The notes under the pieces were generated by a model that ran no database searches, was not told the origin of the DNA, and was given only the letters and a program-made list of their open reading frames with translations. The position numbers were made by a program, and so were the translations under genes. Of a DNA stretch of 64,000 nt, positions 15,206 through 23,794 are shown one piece after another. The DNA comes from Amycolatopsis regifaucium (GTDB lineage Bacteria > Actinomycetota > Actinomycetes > Mycobacteriales > Pseudonocardiaceae). Numbering within the stretch: position 1 is the first letter of the stretch; every line of letters begins with the position of its first letter. The stretch spans positions 32,986-96,985 of the forward strand of contig NZ_LQCI01000024.1 of assembly GCF_001613935.1 (NCBI RefSeq), in the 5' to 3' direction.

Positions 15206-17382
15206 CGGTTCACCTCCGCGACCGGACGCGCGCCCGCCGTACCGGGGACGGCCGAGGGATCGATGTCCCCGATCTCGGCCGGGTCCAGTGCCAGCCGCCC
15301 GATCCGGTTGTTGCTGACGCCGCACAGGTACAGGTGGCCGTCGCGTTCCTTGACCGCCGTGACCATCGGGTAGTTCTCCATCGTCTCGTCCCACAGCACC
15401 GAGAGGATCTCGCCGCTGTCGCTGAACTTGATCGCGCACGACACGTTCAGCTGCGGCACCACCCAGTTGTCCACGGACACCTCGCGGGTCATCCGTCGCC
15501 GCACCGACGGGTACCGGCCGAGCAGATCCGACATCTGGGTCCGCATGGCGCACAACGGCATCCAGTAGTTGCCGTCCGACGAGCGGTTGATGTTGTCCGG
15601 ATAACCGGGCAGGTTCTCCAGCACCGGTTCGAGCTGTCCTTCCTTCGGCCCGGAGATCCACAGCCGGTCGACGCGGCACAGGCCGGTGCTGGCGATGAGG
15701 ATCGACTCGCCGTCGTGGGAGGTGCAGACCCCGTTGGGGAACACGTAGTTCGACACGACGACGTCGGTGGTGCCGTCCGGCTTCACCCGGACGATCCGCC
15801 CGTTGGGCCGGAACTCGACCAGTTCGAGCAGGAAGTCCGCGGTGTTGGTGCGGGTGGAGAAGTCCGAGGCGTAGATCGACCCGTCGGGCGCTACGTCGAG
15901 GTCGTCGATCGCGCGCAGGCCCGAATCGTCGATCAGCGACAGCGGACTGCGTTTGACCTGGTTGGCGACCAGTTCCGGTTCGCCGTCCGGCCCGATCCGG
16001 TAGATCCCCATGCCGCCGACGGCGACGACGAGCCTCCCTTCGGCGTCCCAGACGTGCCCGCACGGGAAGCCGCCGGTGCGGGAGAAGACCTCGCCTTCGG
16101 TGTCCTCCAGCCCGCGGAACCGCCACACCCAGCCACGCTGGTCGCCGCAGTACACGTTGCCCTCGGCGTCGACCGCGCAGTCCTCGGCGCCGCGGATCTT
16201 CCCGAGCCCGACCGGCGGCGCGTCGGTGAGCCGCCGGTTCGGCGACCAGACGGTGCCCGGTTCGGTGACATCGATGAGCGGGCCGAGGGACAGCCGGGCC
16301 GGGTCGATCTTCAGCTTCTCGACCGCGCGCTGCCGGTACTTGCCCCATTTCAGGTCCAGGATGGTGAACACGGCGAGCACGGCCGCGAGCACGACGGTGT
16401 AGAAGGAGCCCTGTGCCCCGTCCGCGACGGTCGCCTGCTGGATGATCGCCACCACCGCGACCCCGACGGTCGCCCGCAGCACCGAACCGCGGCCGCCCTG
16501 GATGCTCACCCCGCCGAGGACGACGGCGGTGAGCACGATGATCTCCCAGCCGTGTCCCACGTTCGGGTCGGTCCTGGCCAGCCGCGCCGAGGTCAGGATC
16601 GCCGCCGTACCCGCCAGCGCGCCGGAAAGCACGTACGTCCAGAACGTCACCGCGGTGACCGGGATGCCGTTGCGCCGTGCCGAACGCCGGTCCGAACCGG
16701 TCGCGGTGACCCACCAGCCCCAGCGGGACCGGGTCAGCGCCAGATGCACGACCAGCAGCACCACCGCGAAGAGGAACCAGGCGGCCGGGACGCCGATGAT
16801 CCGGCCGTTGCTCAGGAAGTCCCACACCAGGGAGTCCTTGCTGATGCCGATCTTGGCGCTGTTCGCGTTCTGCAGTACCGAAGCGGCGCCGCCGAAGGCG
16901 ATCAGCGTGACCAGGGTGGTGATGAACGGGCGCATCCGCAGGATCGCGATGAAGAACCCGTTGACCGCCCCGAGCAGGGCGCCGGTCACGATCGCCGCCG
17001 GGACGACCACGGCCGTCGGCCACAGCCACACCCGGTCGGCGACCAGCGCGCCGAGCGCGCAGACCCCGACCATGGAGCCGACCGAGAGGTCGATGCCGCC
17101 GCCGACCAGGACGACGGTCAGGCCGATCGCCAGCAGGCCGAACTCGGCCATCTCGTCCAGCACCAGCGGCGCGTTGTCGGCGCCGACGTTTGTGGTCGCC
17201 AGCACGTAGAGGCACAGCGCGAGCGCCAGTACCAGCGGGACGGCGCCTTCCATCCACCGTTTCTCGAACAGGTCGGAGATCGTGCGGAACCGCGCGATCC
17301 TTTCGGTGGGCCGTCCGCCGGTCATGCCGAAGGCGTCGAGCCCGCGCCGCAGCGGGGAGAACCCGCGAGACGAAGTCGTCAT
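15202..17382 (-). CDS. ABC sugar permease fused to an SMP-30/gluconolactonase-like domain
   Basis: The 726-residue protein joins two families. Residues about 45-360 are a branched-chain/ribose-type permease (BPD_transp_2) with about eight to ten membrane segments and the motifs GGGIDLSVGSMVG and LGGVSIQGGRGS. Residues about 385-700 form a soluble beta-propeller of the SMP-30/strictosidine-synthase-like type (CAVDAEGNVYCGDQRGWVWR, DVAPDGSIYASDF, PGYPDNINRSSDGNYWMPL). The linker after the last helix is basic (KWGKYRQRAVEKLK), so by the positive-inside rule the propeller faces the cytoplasm. A normal permease ends near residue 350. The design suggests that an imported lactone or glycoside is handled at the channel exit. 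It overlaps the next gene by four bases. The joined frame is continuous. Confidence 0.9.
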   Translation of the reverse strand: MTTSSRGFSPLRRGLDAFGMTGGRPTERIARFRTISDLFEKRWMEGAVPLVLALALCLYVLATTNVGADNAPLVLDEMAEFGLLAIGLTVVLVGGGIDLSVGSMVGVCALGALVADRVWLWPTAVVVPAAIVTGALLGAVNGFFIAILRMRPFITTLVTLIAFGGAASVLQNANSAKIGISKDSLVWDFLSNGRIIGVPAAWFLFAVVLLVVHLALTRSRWGWWVTATGSDRRSARRNGIPVTAVTFWTYVLSGALAGTAAILTSARLARTDPNVGHGWEIIVLTAVVLGGVSIQGGRGSVLRATVGVAVVAIIQQATVADGAQGSFYTVVLAAVLAVFTILDLKWGKYRQRAVEKLKIDPARLSLGPLIDVTEPGTVWSPNRRLTDAPPVGLGKIRGAEDCAVDAEGNVYCGDQRGWVWRFRGLEDTEGEVFSRTGGFPCGHVWDAEGRLVVAVGGMGIYRIGPDGEPELVANQVKRSPLSLIDDSGLRAIDDLDVAPDGSIYASDFSTRTNTADFLLELVEFRPNGRIVRVKPDGTTDVVVSNYVFPNGVCTSHDGESILIASTGLCRVDRLWISGPKEGQLEPVLENLPGYPDNINRSSDGNYWMPLCAMRTQMSDLLGRYPSVRRRMTREVSVDNWVVPQLNVSCAIKFSDSGEILSVLWDETMENYPMVTAVKERDGHLYLCGVSNNRIGRLALDPAEIGDIDPSAVPGTAGARPVAEVNR

Positions 17383-17394
17383 CGGTGCCCGTCC

Positions 17395-18468
17395 CTACTG
17401 GCTCTCGTAGCAGGCGATGGTGGTCTTGTCGATGTTGGTCTTGTCGACGACCGTGTCCGACACGTAGGCGACCGAGTGCGCGCTGCCGGGCTGCGCGCCG
17501 TTCATGATCAGGTTCTGCGCGGCGACCGCGCCCGCGGCGCCGATGCCCTGGACGTCATAGGCGGCCGAGGCGGTCACCAGGCCCTGCTTCAGGGCGGCGC
17601 ACCAGTTGCTGTCCGCGTCGAGGGTGTAGACGCCGACCGAGCCGGGCTGCACCTGGCCGCGCGATTCGGCGGCCTTGACCGTCTGCCCGACGGTGATCGA
17701 GTTGAGGTCGAAGGTGACCATGAAGCCGCAGAGCTTGCCCTGTTGCTGCTGGAGCACCGATTCGGCGGCCGCCTGCGCCTGGGCGTTCTGGAACTGCGAG
17801 TGGGCGACGAGGACCTTGTAGCCCGCCGGTTCCACGACGTCCTTGATGCCCTGGTTCCACAGGATCGAGGCCGGGTCGTTGCCGGGGCCGTCGATGATCG
17901 AGATCGTCTTGGGCGCGTTGCGGCCGTCGCAATCGGACATCGCGCGTTTGGCGATCGACTGGGCCGCGCCGTAGACGTCGACACCGACGAAGGCGTCACC
18001 GAGCCGGGCGGACATCATGTTGAGCACCACCGTGTAGATACCGGCCTTCTGTGCCCGGTCGATGGCGTTGTCGAGCAGGCCCAGATCCTGGTTCTGCAGC
18101 ACCAGTACGTCGGCGGCCTTGCGGGCGATCAGGTCGTTGATGGTGCTGATCATCCGGTCGCTGCTGAAGTTCGAGTCGTACACCTTGAACTCGGCGCCGA
18201 GTTTGTCGAAGGTGCGCTGCATCGTCGTGCCCCAGTTCTCCGTGAGCTGATAGCCCTTGAAGAGGATCGGCACGAACGCGATCTTCTTGCCCTTCATCGT
18301 GTCGAGCGCCTTCTGTCGCGCGGGCATCAGTTCCACAGTGGACCCGAAAGCCTGGTTCCCGTTACCGGACTGGGCTTCCGACGAACCGCTGTCGACGGAG
18401 CAGCTCGCGACGGCGGTGGCCGTCACCGCGGCCAGCGCGAGGGCGACGATCTTCTTGGTGAGTTTCAT
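17395..18468 (-). CDS. Sugar-type ABC transporter substrate-binding lipoprotein
   Basis: The 357-residue protein starts with a lipoprotein signal peptide; the lipobox VASC puts the acylated cysteine at residue 23. The rest follows the periplasmic binding protein type I fold of ribose/xylose binders (KKIAFVPILFKGYQLTENWG, DVLVLQNQDLGLLDNAIDRA, ISIIDGPGNDPAS, GVYTLDADSNW). It would be anchored outside the membrane and hand substrate to the two permeases. ATG 18468 begins the signal peptide; 15 bases separate it from the permease gene before it. The ligand is not evident. Confidence 0.93.
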   Translation of the reverse strand: MKLTKKIVALALAAVTATAVASCSVDSGSSEAQSGNGNQAFGSTVELMPARQKALDTMKGKKIAFVPILFKGYQLTENWGTTMQRTFDKLGAEFKVYDSNFSSDRMISTINDLIARKAADVLVLQNQDLGLLDNAIDRAQKAGIYTVVLNMMSARLGDAFVGVDVYGAAQSIAKRAMSDCDGRNAPKTISIIDGPGNDPASILWNQGIKDVVEPAGYKVLVAHSQFQNAQAQAAAESVLQQQQGKLCGFMVTFDLNSITVGQTVKAAESRGQVQPGSVGVYTLDADSNWCAALKQGLVTASAAYDVQGIGAAGAVAAQNLIMNGAQPGSAHSVAYVSDTVVDKTNIDKTTIACYESQ

Positions 18469-18482
18469 GGTTCCGTTCCCGT

Positions 18483-19493
18483 TCACAGTTCGCCGGATTT
18501 CTCGGTTTCGTCGTTGCGCGGATGCAGCCACGCGTCGAACGCGATCGCGGCGGCGAGGACGCCGCCCCGGATCAGGTCCTGCACCGCGGTGCTCAACCCG
18601 TGCAGTACCAACAGGTTGTTGAGCACGCCGACGAAGAGGGCGCCAGCGAGGACGCCGAGGATGGTTCCGCGGCCGCCGGACAGCGACACCCCGCCGATCA
18701 CGACCACCGTCAACGCGGTGAACAGGATCGGGGCGAAGGACGTGACCGTGGTCTGCACGCTCCCTTGCAGGGAGACGGTGACGTAGCCGGCGAGCGCGGC
18801 CAGCAACGCGGAGAGCACATAGGTGAGGATCTGCAGCGGCCGGACCGGAGCGCCGGTCGACCGTGCCGTCGCGAAGTTGTCCCCCATCGCGCGGATCAGC
18901 CGTCCCGGCGAGGTGTAGGCGACGAACAGCCACGCGATCAGGAAGACCGCACCGGCGATCAGCACCGGACGAGGCACCCCGAAGACCGAGCCGCCGCTGA
19001 GCTCGGCCAGGAACGACGCGGGCGGCACGCCGTAGACGTTCTCGGTGAGGAACAGGATGTCGATTCCGCCGATGGCGAGCATGCCGGTCGCGAGCGTCAC
19101 GAACAGCGCGGGCACCTCGAAGAGGGCGACGAGAATGCCGTTGACCAGGCCGATCGCCAGTGCCAGCGCGGTCATCAAAGCGATCGCCTGCCCTTCCGGC
19201 ATGCCGCGGTCGATGAACGCCAGCGTCGCCTGCGCACACCCCAGACCGATGCCCGCCACGGACAGATCGAGCCCCTTGCCGAGGATCACGATCGCCTGGC
19301 CGATGGCCAGGATGCCGAACGCGGCCGAAAGGTTCAGGATGCTGGCGAAGTTGCCGGTGCTCAGGAAGTTCGCCGTGGTCAGGCCGCCGGCGAGCGCCAG
19401 CAGGATCGTGATCGCGAGGACCGGATAGGTCTGGTCGTAGCCACCCAGGCGCGCGCGAAGCGACCCGCGTGGCTTCGTTGCCACAGTAGTCAT
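18483..19493 (-). CDS. Sugar-type ABC transporter permease (RbsC type)
   Basis: The 336-residue membrane protein has about nine hydrophobic segments and the family motifs LGKGLDLSVAGIGLG and VIGGVSLSGGRGT. It lacks the extra domain found in the second permease of this system (15202-17382), so the importer is probably a heterodimer of one plain and one fused permease. It lies between the MmgE/PrpD gene (17 bases) and the binding protein gene (15 bases). Confidence 0.94.
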   Translation of the reverse strand: MTTVATKPRGSLRARLGGYDQTYPVLAITILLALAGGLTTANFLSTGNFASILNLSAAFGILAIGQAIVILGKGLDLSVAGIGLGCAQATLAFIDRGMPEGQAIALMTALALAIGLVNGILVALFEVPALFVTLATGMLAIGGIDILFLTENVYGVPPASFLAELSGGSVFGVPRPVLIAGAVFLIAWLFVAYTSPGRLIRAMGDNFATARSTGAPVRPLQILTYVLSALLAALAGYVTVSLQGSVQTTVTSFAPILFTALTVVVIGGVSLSGGRGTILGVLAGALFVGVLNNLLVLHGLSTAVQDLIRGGVLAAAIAFDAWLHPRNDETEKSGEL

Positions 19494-19510
19494 GGAAATC
19501 CCGTATTCGG

Positions 19511-20938
19511 TCAGGAGGGAAGGACCGGGCGGAGCCGTTTCGTGAACTCGGTGACGTCCTCGACGTTCCGCAGGTCGAAGACGGCTTCGATGACGGCGTC
19601 CGCGTCGGCGTCGGTGAGGACGTCCTCGACGTTGTGCCGGAACTTGGCGATCAGTTCGTCGTCGGTCATGAACGTCGCCGGGTCGGGCGAAGGACTGCCC
19701 TTCGGGTAGGCGCGTTCACCGGTGAAGGTGGTGCCGCGGGCTTGCACCTCGACGCGGGATCGCCGCGCCGCCGGGTTGCCGCGCAGGGCCGCGGTGTAGT
19801 CCGGGTGTTCCCGGAAAGTGGCTTTCTTGGTCAGCTCGAGCACGGACGGGTCGATTACCGCTTCCGGTGTCTGCCAGTCCTTGCCCGGCGGGATCCGGTG
19901 CGCGGCCATCGCCAAGCCGTGCGTCATGCCGAACTGGGCGTCACGCGGATTCCGGATGTTCTCGTTGACCCACACCGGCTGCAGCACGAAGCTCTCGCCC
20001 CACGCGTCGATGGCGTCGATCTCGTCCGGCCGGATGTCGTGGGTCTCGACGATCTCGGTGAGGGCGTCGAACAGTGCGTGCATCACGCGGCAATGCGGAT
20101 ACGGCTTGAAGGACTGGAACGGCGTGAAGGTCCAGTCCCTGCCCAAACCGGCCGTGATCGGTGCCGGCTCCCACCGCGAGGTTCCGATGAAGCACGGGAA
20201 GCCGTAGTCACGGTCGTCGAGCATCTCCCGGTCGCCGGTGTGCCCGAGTTCGGCGAGGTTCGCCGCGGTGACCGCCGACAGCGCCATCCCGCCGGCGAGC
20301 TGGTACTTGATCGTCGTCGACGGCGCGTGCATCATCCACGCCCGCTGGGTGTTCGTGGGGACCGTGGACCCCATGATCCCGAGCGCGTCGGCCAGGGTCT
20401 CTTGGGAGAACCCCTTGACCACACCGATCGCGGCGGCCGCGCCGAACAGCGTGCTGCTGTAGCCGATGACGTCGGGGATGGTGACGACACCGTCCTTGAT
20501 GTCGCGCAGGTAGTCGGTCGCCTTGCCGATACGGAACGACATCTCGTGCGCGACCGCGATCGCGGTCAGGAGCTTTTCCCCGCTGCCCCGCGAGGATTCC
20601 GCTGTCGCCAACGCTCCAGGAAGGACGTACGGCGTCACGTGGCCGGGCGGGAGGACGGCGTCCTGGTCGAGTGCGTTGATCAGTTCCGCGTTGGCGAAGG
20701 CCGCACCCGGAACCGATGTCGTGGTCCCCGTACCCAGGATCGACGCGGGTCCTTCGGCGCCACCGAGGTACCGGCCGTAGCCGACACCGCGTTGAGCACC
20801 TTCGTCGTCGAGGGAGGCGACAGCACAACCGAGCGAATCGAGCAGGATGCGCTGGGACTCGCTCACCACCTCGTCCGGCAAGTTCCGGATTTCGGTATCT
20901 GCCGCGAATTCCGCGAGTTGCTCGATGATCGTCGGCAT
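19511..20938 (-). CDS. MmgE/PrpD family protein, second copy
   Basis: This is a 475-residue member of the 2-methylcitrate dehydratase / aconitate decarboxylase family (QRILLDSLGCAVASL, ANAELINALDQDAVLPPGHV, AWMMHAPSTTIKYQLAGGMA, PFQSFKPYPHCRVMHALFDA). It heads the eight-gene operon of the ABC importer, which hints that its substrate derives from the imported compound. It is clearly divergent from the copy at 8752-10131, so recent duplication is unlikely. The reaction (dehydration, decarboxylation or epimerisation) cannot be deduced. The ATG is preceded by AGGGAG. Confidence 0.88.
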   Translation of the reverse strand: MPTIIEQLAEFAADTEIRNLPDEVVSESQRILLDSLGCAVASLDDEGAQRGVGYGRYLGGAEGPASILGTGTTTSVPGAAFANAELINALDQDAVLPPGHVTPYVLPGALATAESSRGSGEKLLTAIAVAHEMSFRIGKATDYLRDIKDGVVTIPDVIGYSSTLFGAAAAIGVVKGFSQETLADALGIMGSTVPTNTQRAWMMHAPSTTIKYQLAGGMALSAVTAANLAELGHTGDREMLDDRDYGFPCFIGTSRWEPAPITAGLGRDWTFTPFQSFKPYPHCRVMHALFDALTEIVETHDIRPDEIDAIDAWGESFVLQPVWVNENIRNPRDAQFGMTHGLAMAAHRIPPGKDWQTPEAVIDPSVLELTKKATFREHPDYTAALRGNPAARRSRVEVQARGTTFTGERAYPKGSPSPDPATFMTDDELIAKFRHNVEDVLTDADADAVIEAVFDLRNVEDVTEFTKRLRPVLPS

Positions 20939-21078
20939 CTTGTGCGCGCTCCCTCGGTGATCTGTGCCACGTTGCGGGAGACAGTGTGGCCGCCGAACGG
21001 ATCAGGCCACATCTGCCGCCGGTCGGAGTTCCTTTCTTACCGGCGGCGGATTTCACGGATTGGGCTGGACAGTCGATC

Positions 21079-21098
21079 GCGCACTACATATGATGCGC
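21079..21098. promoter_or_regulatory. Symmetrical site GCGCA...CATATG...TGCGC before the importer operon
   Basis: Five-base arms GCGCA/TGCGC flank CTACATATGA, about 140 bases before the MmgE/PrpD start and just past the LuxR stop. The TACATATGAT core resembles the other AT-rich island sites but is less A/T-rich. Confidence 0.35.
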
Positions 21099-21104
21099 GG
21101 CCGC

Positions 21105-22223
21105 TCAATTGGCGTTCATCCGGCGAAGCCAGCGGGAGACCGCCTCGGCCCGGTTGGCGGCGCCGAGTTTACGCAGAATATGGGTGACGTGGGATTTCAC
21201 GGTCCCCTCGGAAATGAAGAGCCGCCCGGAGATCTGCTGGTTCGACGCCCCCGCCGCCAGCAACCGGACGATCTCGGTCTCACGCTGCGTGAGCCCGAAG
21301 TCCTCCCTCGCCGCCTCAGGTGCCCGAATAGACGGACGACCGCCCGGCGCGACGAGTCGCTCGATCCCGGCGGCCACTGTGGACAGTCCATCCAGGATGG
21401 TCACCCGGGCGAGGATCTGGCTGAGCCCCTCGGCGAAGAGATTGAGCATCGCTCGGTCGGTCGCGTCGACGTCGCGGCGCTGGTGGTAACAGTCGCCGTG
21501 GACCAGTCCGACCACCTGGCCTTGGACCGTCAGCGGCGCGAGCCCGTAGGAACTGCACCCGGAGATCCGGACGAGTTTCCGTTCGACACGGGGATTGTTC
21601 TGCACGTCGTACACCAGCCCCGGCCTGGCCTGCGCGACGACGTCGGTCTCGACGAGGTTCCCGTCGAGCGTGGGCGGACTGGCCTTGCCCGCCGCCACCA
21701 TCTCCTCGGCCATCCGGGGGTCACGGATGATGCACATGGTGTGCAGCTTCCAGACCGAATCCTCCACTCGCGAGACCAGCGCGCGGTCGAAGCCGAGTCC
21801 GCAGCAGGCTTGCGGGGCGCGGGTGAGCAGTTCCTCCGCAGTGGTGACGTCGCGGACCTCGGCCAGCGCGGTCCGGACGCGATCGAGCAGCCCGGCCCCG
21901 GCGGCGAGCCGGAAGTCGGTGACGGCCGATTCCGCCGACCGGATACGGGCGAGCAGCCCGGTCAACCGCCGCTGACGGGCGGGCGGGACTTGCGAGTCCG
22001 CCGAGCGCAAGGTCTCCGTCAGTACCGCGTCCCACATCGCCGACAACGAGCGCAGGGCGTTCGCGGTGTTGCCCGCCGGGCCTCGCGGCGGGGTGAATTC
22101 CCGGTCCAGCACCGCGCCGACCTCGGCGGCGAGCTGTTCGAGCCGGACGCCGAGTTCGCCGTCGAGAACGGCACCGTAGGGCAGCCGCCGGGCGGTTGAC
22201 GATCCCACACTGTCGAGCGTCAT
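21105..22223 (-). CDS. GAF-domain LuxR-family transcriptional regulator
   Basis: The 372-residue regulator carries a GAF-like sensor at about residues 125-285 (CCGLGFDRALVSRVEDSVW, GLAPLTVQGQVVGLVHGD) and a LuxR-type helix-turn-helix at the C-terminus (LTQRETEIVRLLAAGASNQQ followed by the DNA-contact helix SEGTVKSHVTHIL). It lies upstream of the importer operon in the same direction, 166 bases before it. Its own start is 29 bases from a perfect AT-rich palindrome (22252-22267). It may sense a small-molecule intermediate and control the importer operon. Confidence 0.9.
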   Translation of the reverse strand: MTLDSVGSSTARRLPYGAVLDGELGVRLEQLAAEVGAVLDREFTPPRGPAGNTANALRSLSAMWDAVLTETLRSADSQVPPARQRRLTGLLARIRSAESAVTDFRLAAGAGLLDRVRTALAEVRDVTTAEELLTRAPQACCGLGFDRALVSRVEDSVWKLHTMCIIRDPRMAEEMVAAGKASPPTLDGNLVETDVVAQARPGLVYDVQNNPRVERKLVRISGCSSYGLAPLTVQGQVVGLVHGDCYHQRRDVDATDRAMLNLFAEGLSQILARVTILDGLSTVAAGIERLVAPGGRPSIRAPEAAREDFGLTQRETEIVRLLAAGASNQQISGRLFISEGTVKSHVTHILRKLGAANRAEAVSRWLRRMNAN

Positions 22224-22251
22224 TGCTCACTCCACTACCGAGCGGAAAATA

Positions 22252-22267
22252 CACAATATAAATTGTG
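22252..22267. promoter_or_regulatory. AT-rich palindrome CACAAT-ATAA-ATTGTG
   Basis: A perfect 6-base inverted repeat with a 4-base centre, 29 bases before the LuxR-type regulator start and just after the nitroreductase stop. It is a candidate operator of the island regulon. Confidence 0.5.
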
Positions 22268-22293
22268 CTCGCTGGAGGGTCAACCCGGACGCT

Positions 22294-22968
22294 TCAGTCC
22301 CCGATCATGACAACGGTGTCGTCGACCGCGGCGCGTTCCGTGCGGAACCCGTTCACCGGATGGTCCGTGTCCGCGTAACCGAACGAGACGGCACAGACGA
22401 CCAGGCGATCGTCCGGGAGATCCAGGTACTCCCGGACGTGGTCGGCGTGCATGGCGATCGCCGCCTGGGGAATCGTCGCCATCCCGAGGGACTGGGCGGC
22501 CAGCAACAGATTCGCCACATAGCCGCCGCAGTCGATCGCGCCGTAGGTGCCCTGCTCACGATCGGTGGTCACGATCGCGACGTGCGGCGCGCCGAAGAAG
22601 TCGAAGTTCTTCAACCGCTGCGCGACACGCGCGTCCCAGTCCTCCTTCTTGATGTCCAGACTGGCGTAGAGGGCGTATCCGGCGGCGCGGCGACGGTCCT
22701 TGTAGACACCGTGATACCCGTTCGGCATGCCGAGATCCGGGGCTTCCTCGTGCGTCTTGGCGTGCTCGGTCAAGCTCTTCGCGAACCGCCGCGTCGCATC
22801 GCCTTTCATCACGTGAACCCGCCAGGGCTGGGTGTTGCACCAGGAAGCGGTCCGCTGAGCGATCTCGAACATGTCCCGCATGACGTCGTCGGGCACCTGG
22901 TCGGGCAGGTACGCCCGGCAGCTCCAGCGCTCCGAGACCAGCTTCCTGAAATCCACGGTTTCCTCCAC
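22294..22968 (-). CDS. Nitroreductase-family FMN oxidoreductase
   Basis: The 224-residue protein shows the nitroreductase fold motifs: SERWSCRAYLPDQVPDD near the N-terminus, QRTASWCNTQPWRVHV (FMN binding), AIDCGGYVANLLLAAQSLGM and FGYADTDHPVNGFRTER at the C-terminus. It should bind FMN and use NAD(P)H to reduce nitro, quinone or enone groups. It stands alone, about 50 bases from an AT-rich site of the island. It could reduce an alpha,beta-unsaturated carbonyl in the pathway; that is inference. Confidence 0.9.
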   Translation of the reverse strand: MEETVDFRKLVSERWSCRAYLPDQVPDDVMRDMFEIAQRTASWCNTQPWRVHVMKGDATRRFAKSLTEHAKTHEEAPDLGMPNGYHGVYKDRRRAAGYALYASLDIKKEDWDARVAQRLKNFDFFGAPHVAIVTTDREQGTYGAIDCGGYVANLLLAAQSLGMATIPQAAIAMHADHVREYLDLPDDRLVVCAVSFGYADTDHPVNGFRTERAAVDDTVVMIGD

Positions 22969-23020
22969 GGCCGGGTTCCGGCTGCCCGCCGAAACCCGGC
23001 GAACTCATCTCATACTACCG

Positions 23021-23035
23021 AGAATATATTTTATA
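23021..23035. promoter_or_regulatory. AT-rich site before nitroreductase gene
   Basis: AGAATATATTTTATA lies 53 bases before the nitroreductase start and directly after the truncated hydrolase. It fits the ATAT-N-ATAT theme of the island sites. Confidence 0.45.
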
Positions 23036-23043
23036 GGAGATTC

Positions 23044-23706
23044 TCATTCGCCCGCCAGGTGCTCCTCGAAGAACGGCACCGCCTCGTCGACGGCGCGCTT
23101 CACGTACTGCGGGACGTCGTAGAAGTCCATGTGCGCGCCGCCCTCGACGACCACGAGCTTCTTCGGGCTCCGGGCACGGGCGTGGAGTTCGGTGGTGTGC
23201 CACAGCGAACCCGCTTCGCTCCCCGCGATGGCCAGCAGCGGCTGAGTCAGCAGGTCCTCGACGAGGTGGAAGGCGTCGAAGGCGAAGATGCGCGTGATGC
23301 TCTTGGTGAAGAGCTTCTTGTTCTGCGCGTTGGGGTGCTGAGCCCGGGGCGTCAGGTAGTAGTCGTGCGCCTCCACCATGTCGCGCGGGGTGTTCTCGTC
23401 GGTTTCCGCCGGGACGTAAGGGATGTAGGCCGCTTCGGCACCCTGCGACTCGGCGGTGCGCTGCTGCGCCGCGGCGTCGAGGGTGGGAACGGCGGCGGAG
23501 TCGGCGTCGGCGCCGAACCAGCCCTTGCGGTAGGCGCTGCCGATGTTGACCGCGCTGACGGTACCGATGGCCTTGATCCGGTGGTCGGTCATGGTGGCGT
23601 TGACGGCGTAGCCGCCACCCGCGCAGACGCCGAACACGCCGATACGGTCCGCGTCGACGTACTCCAGGGACTGCAGGTGGTCGACGGCGGCGCGAATGTC
23701 CTCGAC
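23044..23706 (-). pseudogene. 5'-truncated dienelactone hydrolase-like gene
   Basis: The frame reads VEDIRAAVDHLQSLEYVDAD, then GVFGVCAGGGYAVNATMTDH, and continues to a normal C-terminus (EEHLAGE). It aligns plainly with the intact 307-residue paralogue at 56332-57255 from residue 86 onward. The first ~85 residues, including the start, are missing, and in their place is the perfect 49-base palindrome at 23706-23754. In frame upstream there is no ATG or GTG start before a TGA near 23785. A GTG at 23637 could start a shorter protein (197 residues) lacking the N-terminal half of the fold. I read it as a deletion remnant. Confidence 0.75.
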
Positions 23707-23754
23707 ATGAAGGCCCCTTTCCTTGCGCCTGGCGCAAGGAAAGGGGCCTTCATG
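23706..23754. terminator. 49-base perfect palindrome (family C)
   Basis: Arms of 24 bases (CATGAAGGCCCCTTTCCTTG... and its complement) flank a single T. It follows the minus-strand acyl-CoA dehydrogenase by 40 bases and should terminate it. Its inner edge is exactly where the truncated hydrolase loses homology. Confidence 0.7.
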
Positions 23755-23794
23755 TACTTCGAGCGAGCAAAGGCGGCCGCGTGAAGGTCAGGTG

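Noticed and set aside
15334..18786. Open frame of 1150 codons on the plus strand
   Set aside because: It is antisense to the permease fusion, binding protein and permease genes. It is Arg/Asp/His-rich and has no family features. Long empty frames are expected opposite high-GC genes.
8752..20938. Methylcitrate cycle (prp) operon
   Set aside because: No 2-methylcitrate synthase or methylisocitrate lyase is seen. The CitE-type lyases are a different family from PrpB, so the MmgE/PrpD genes need not be prpD.
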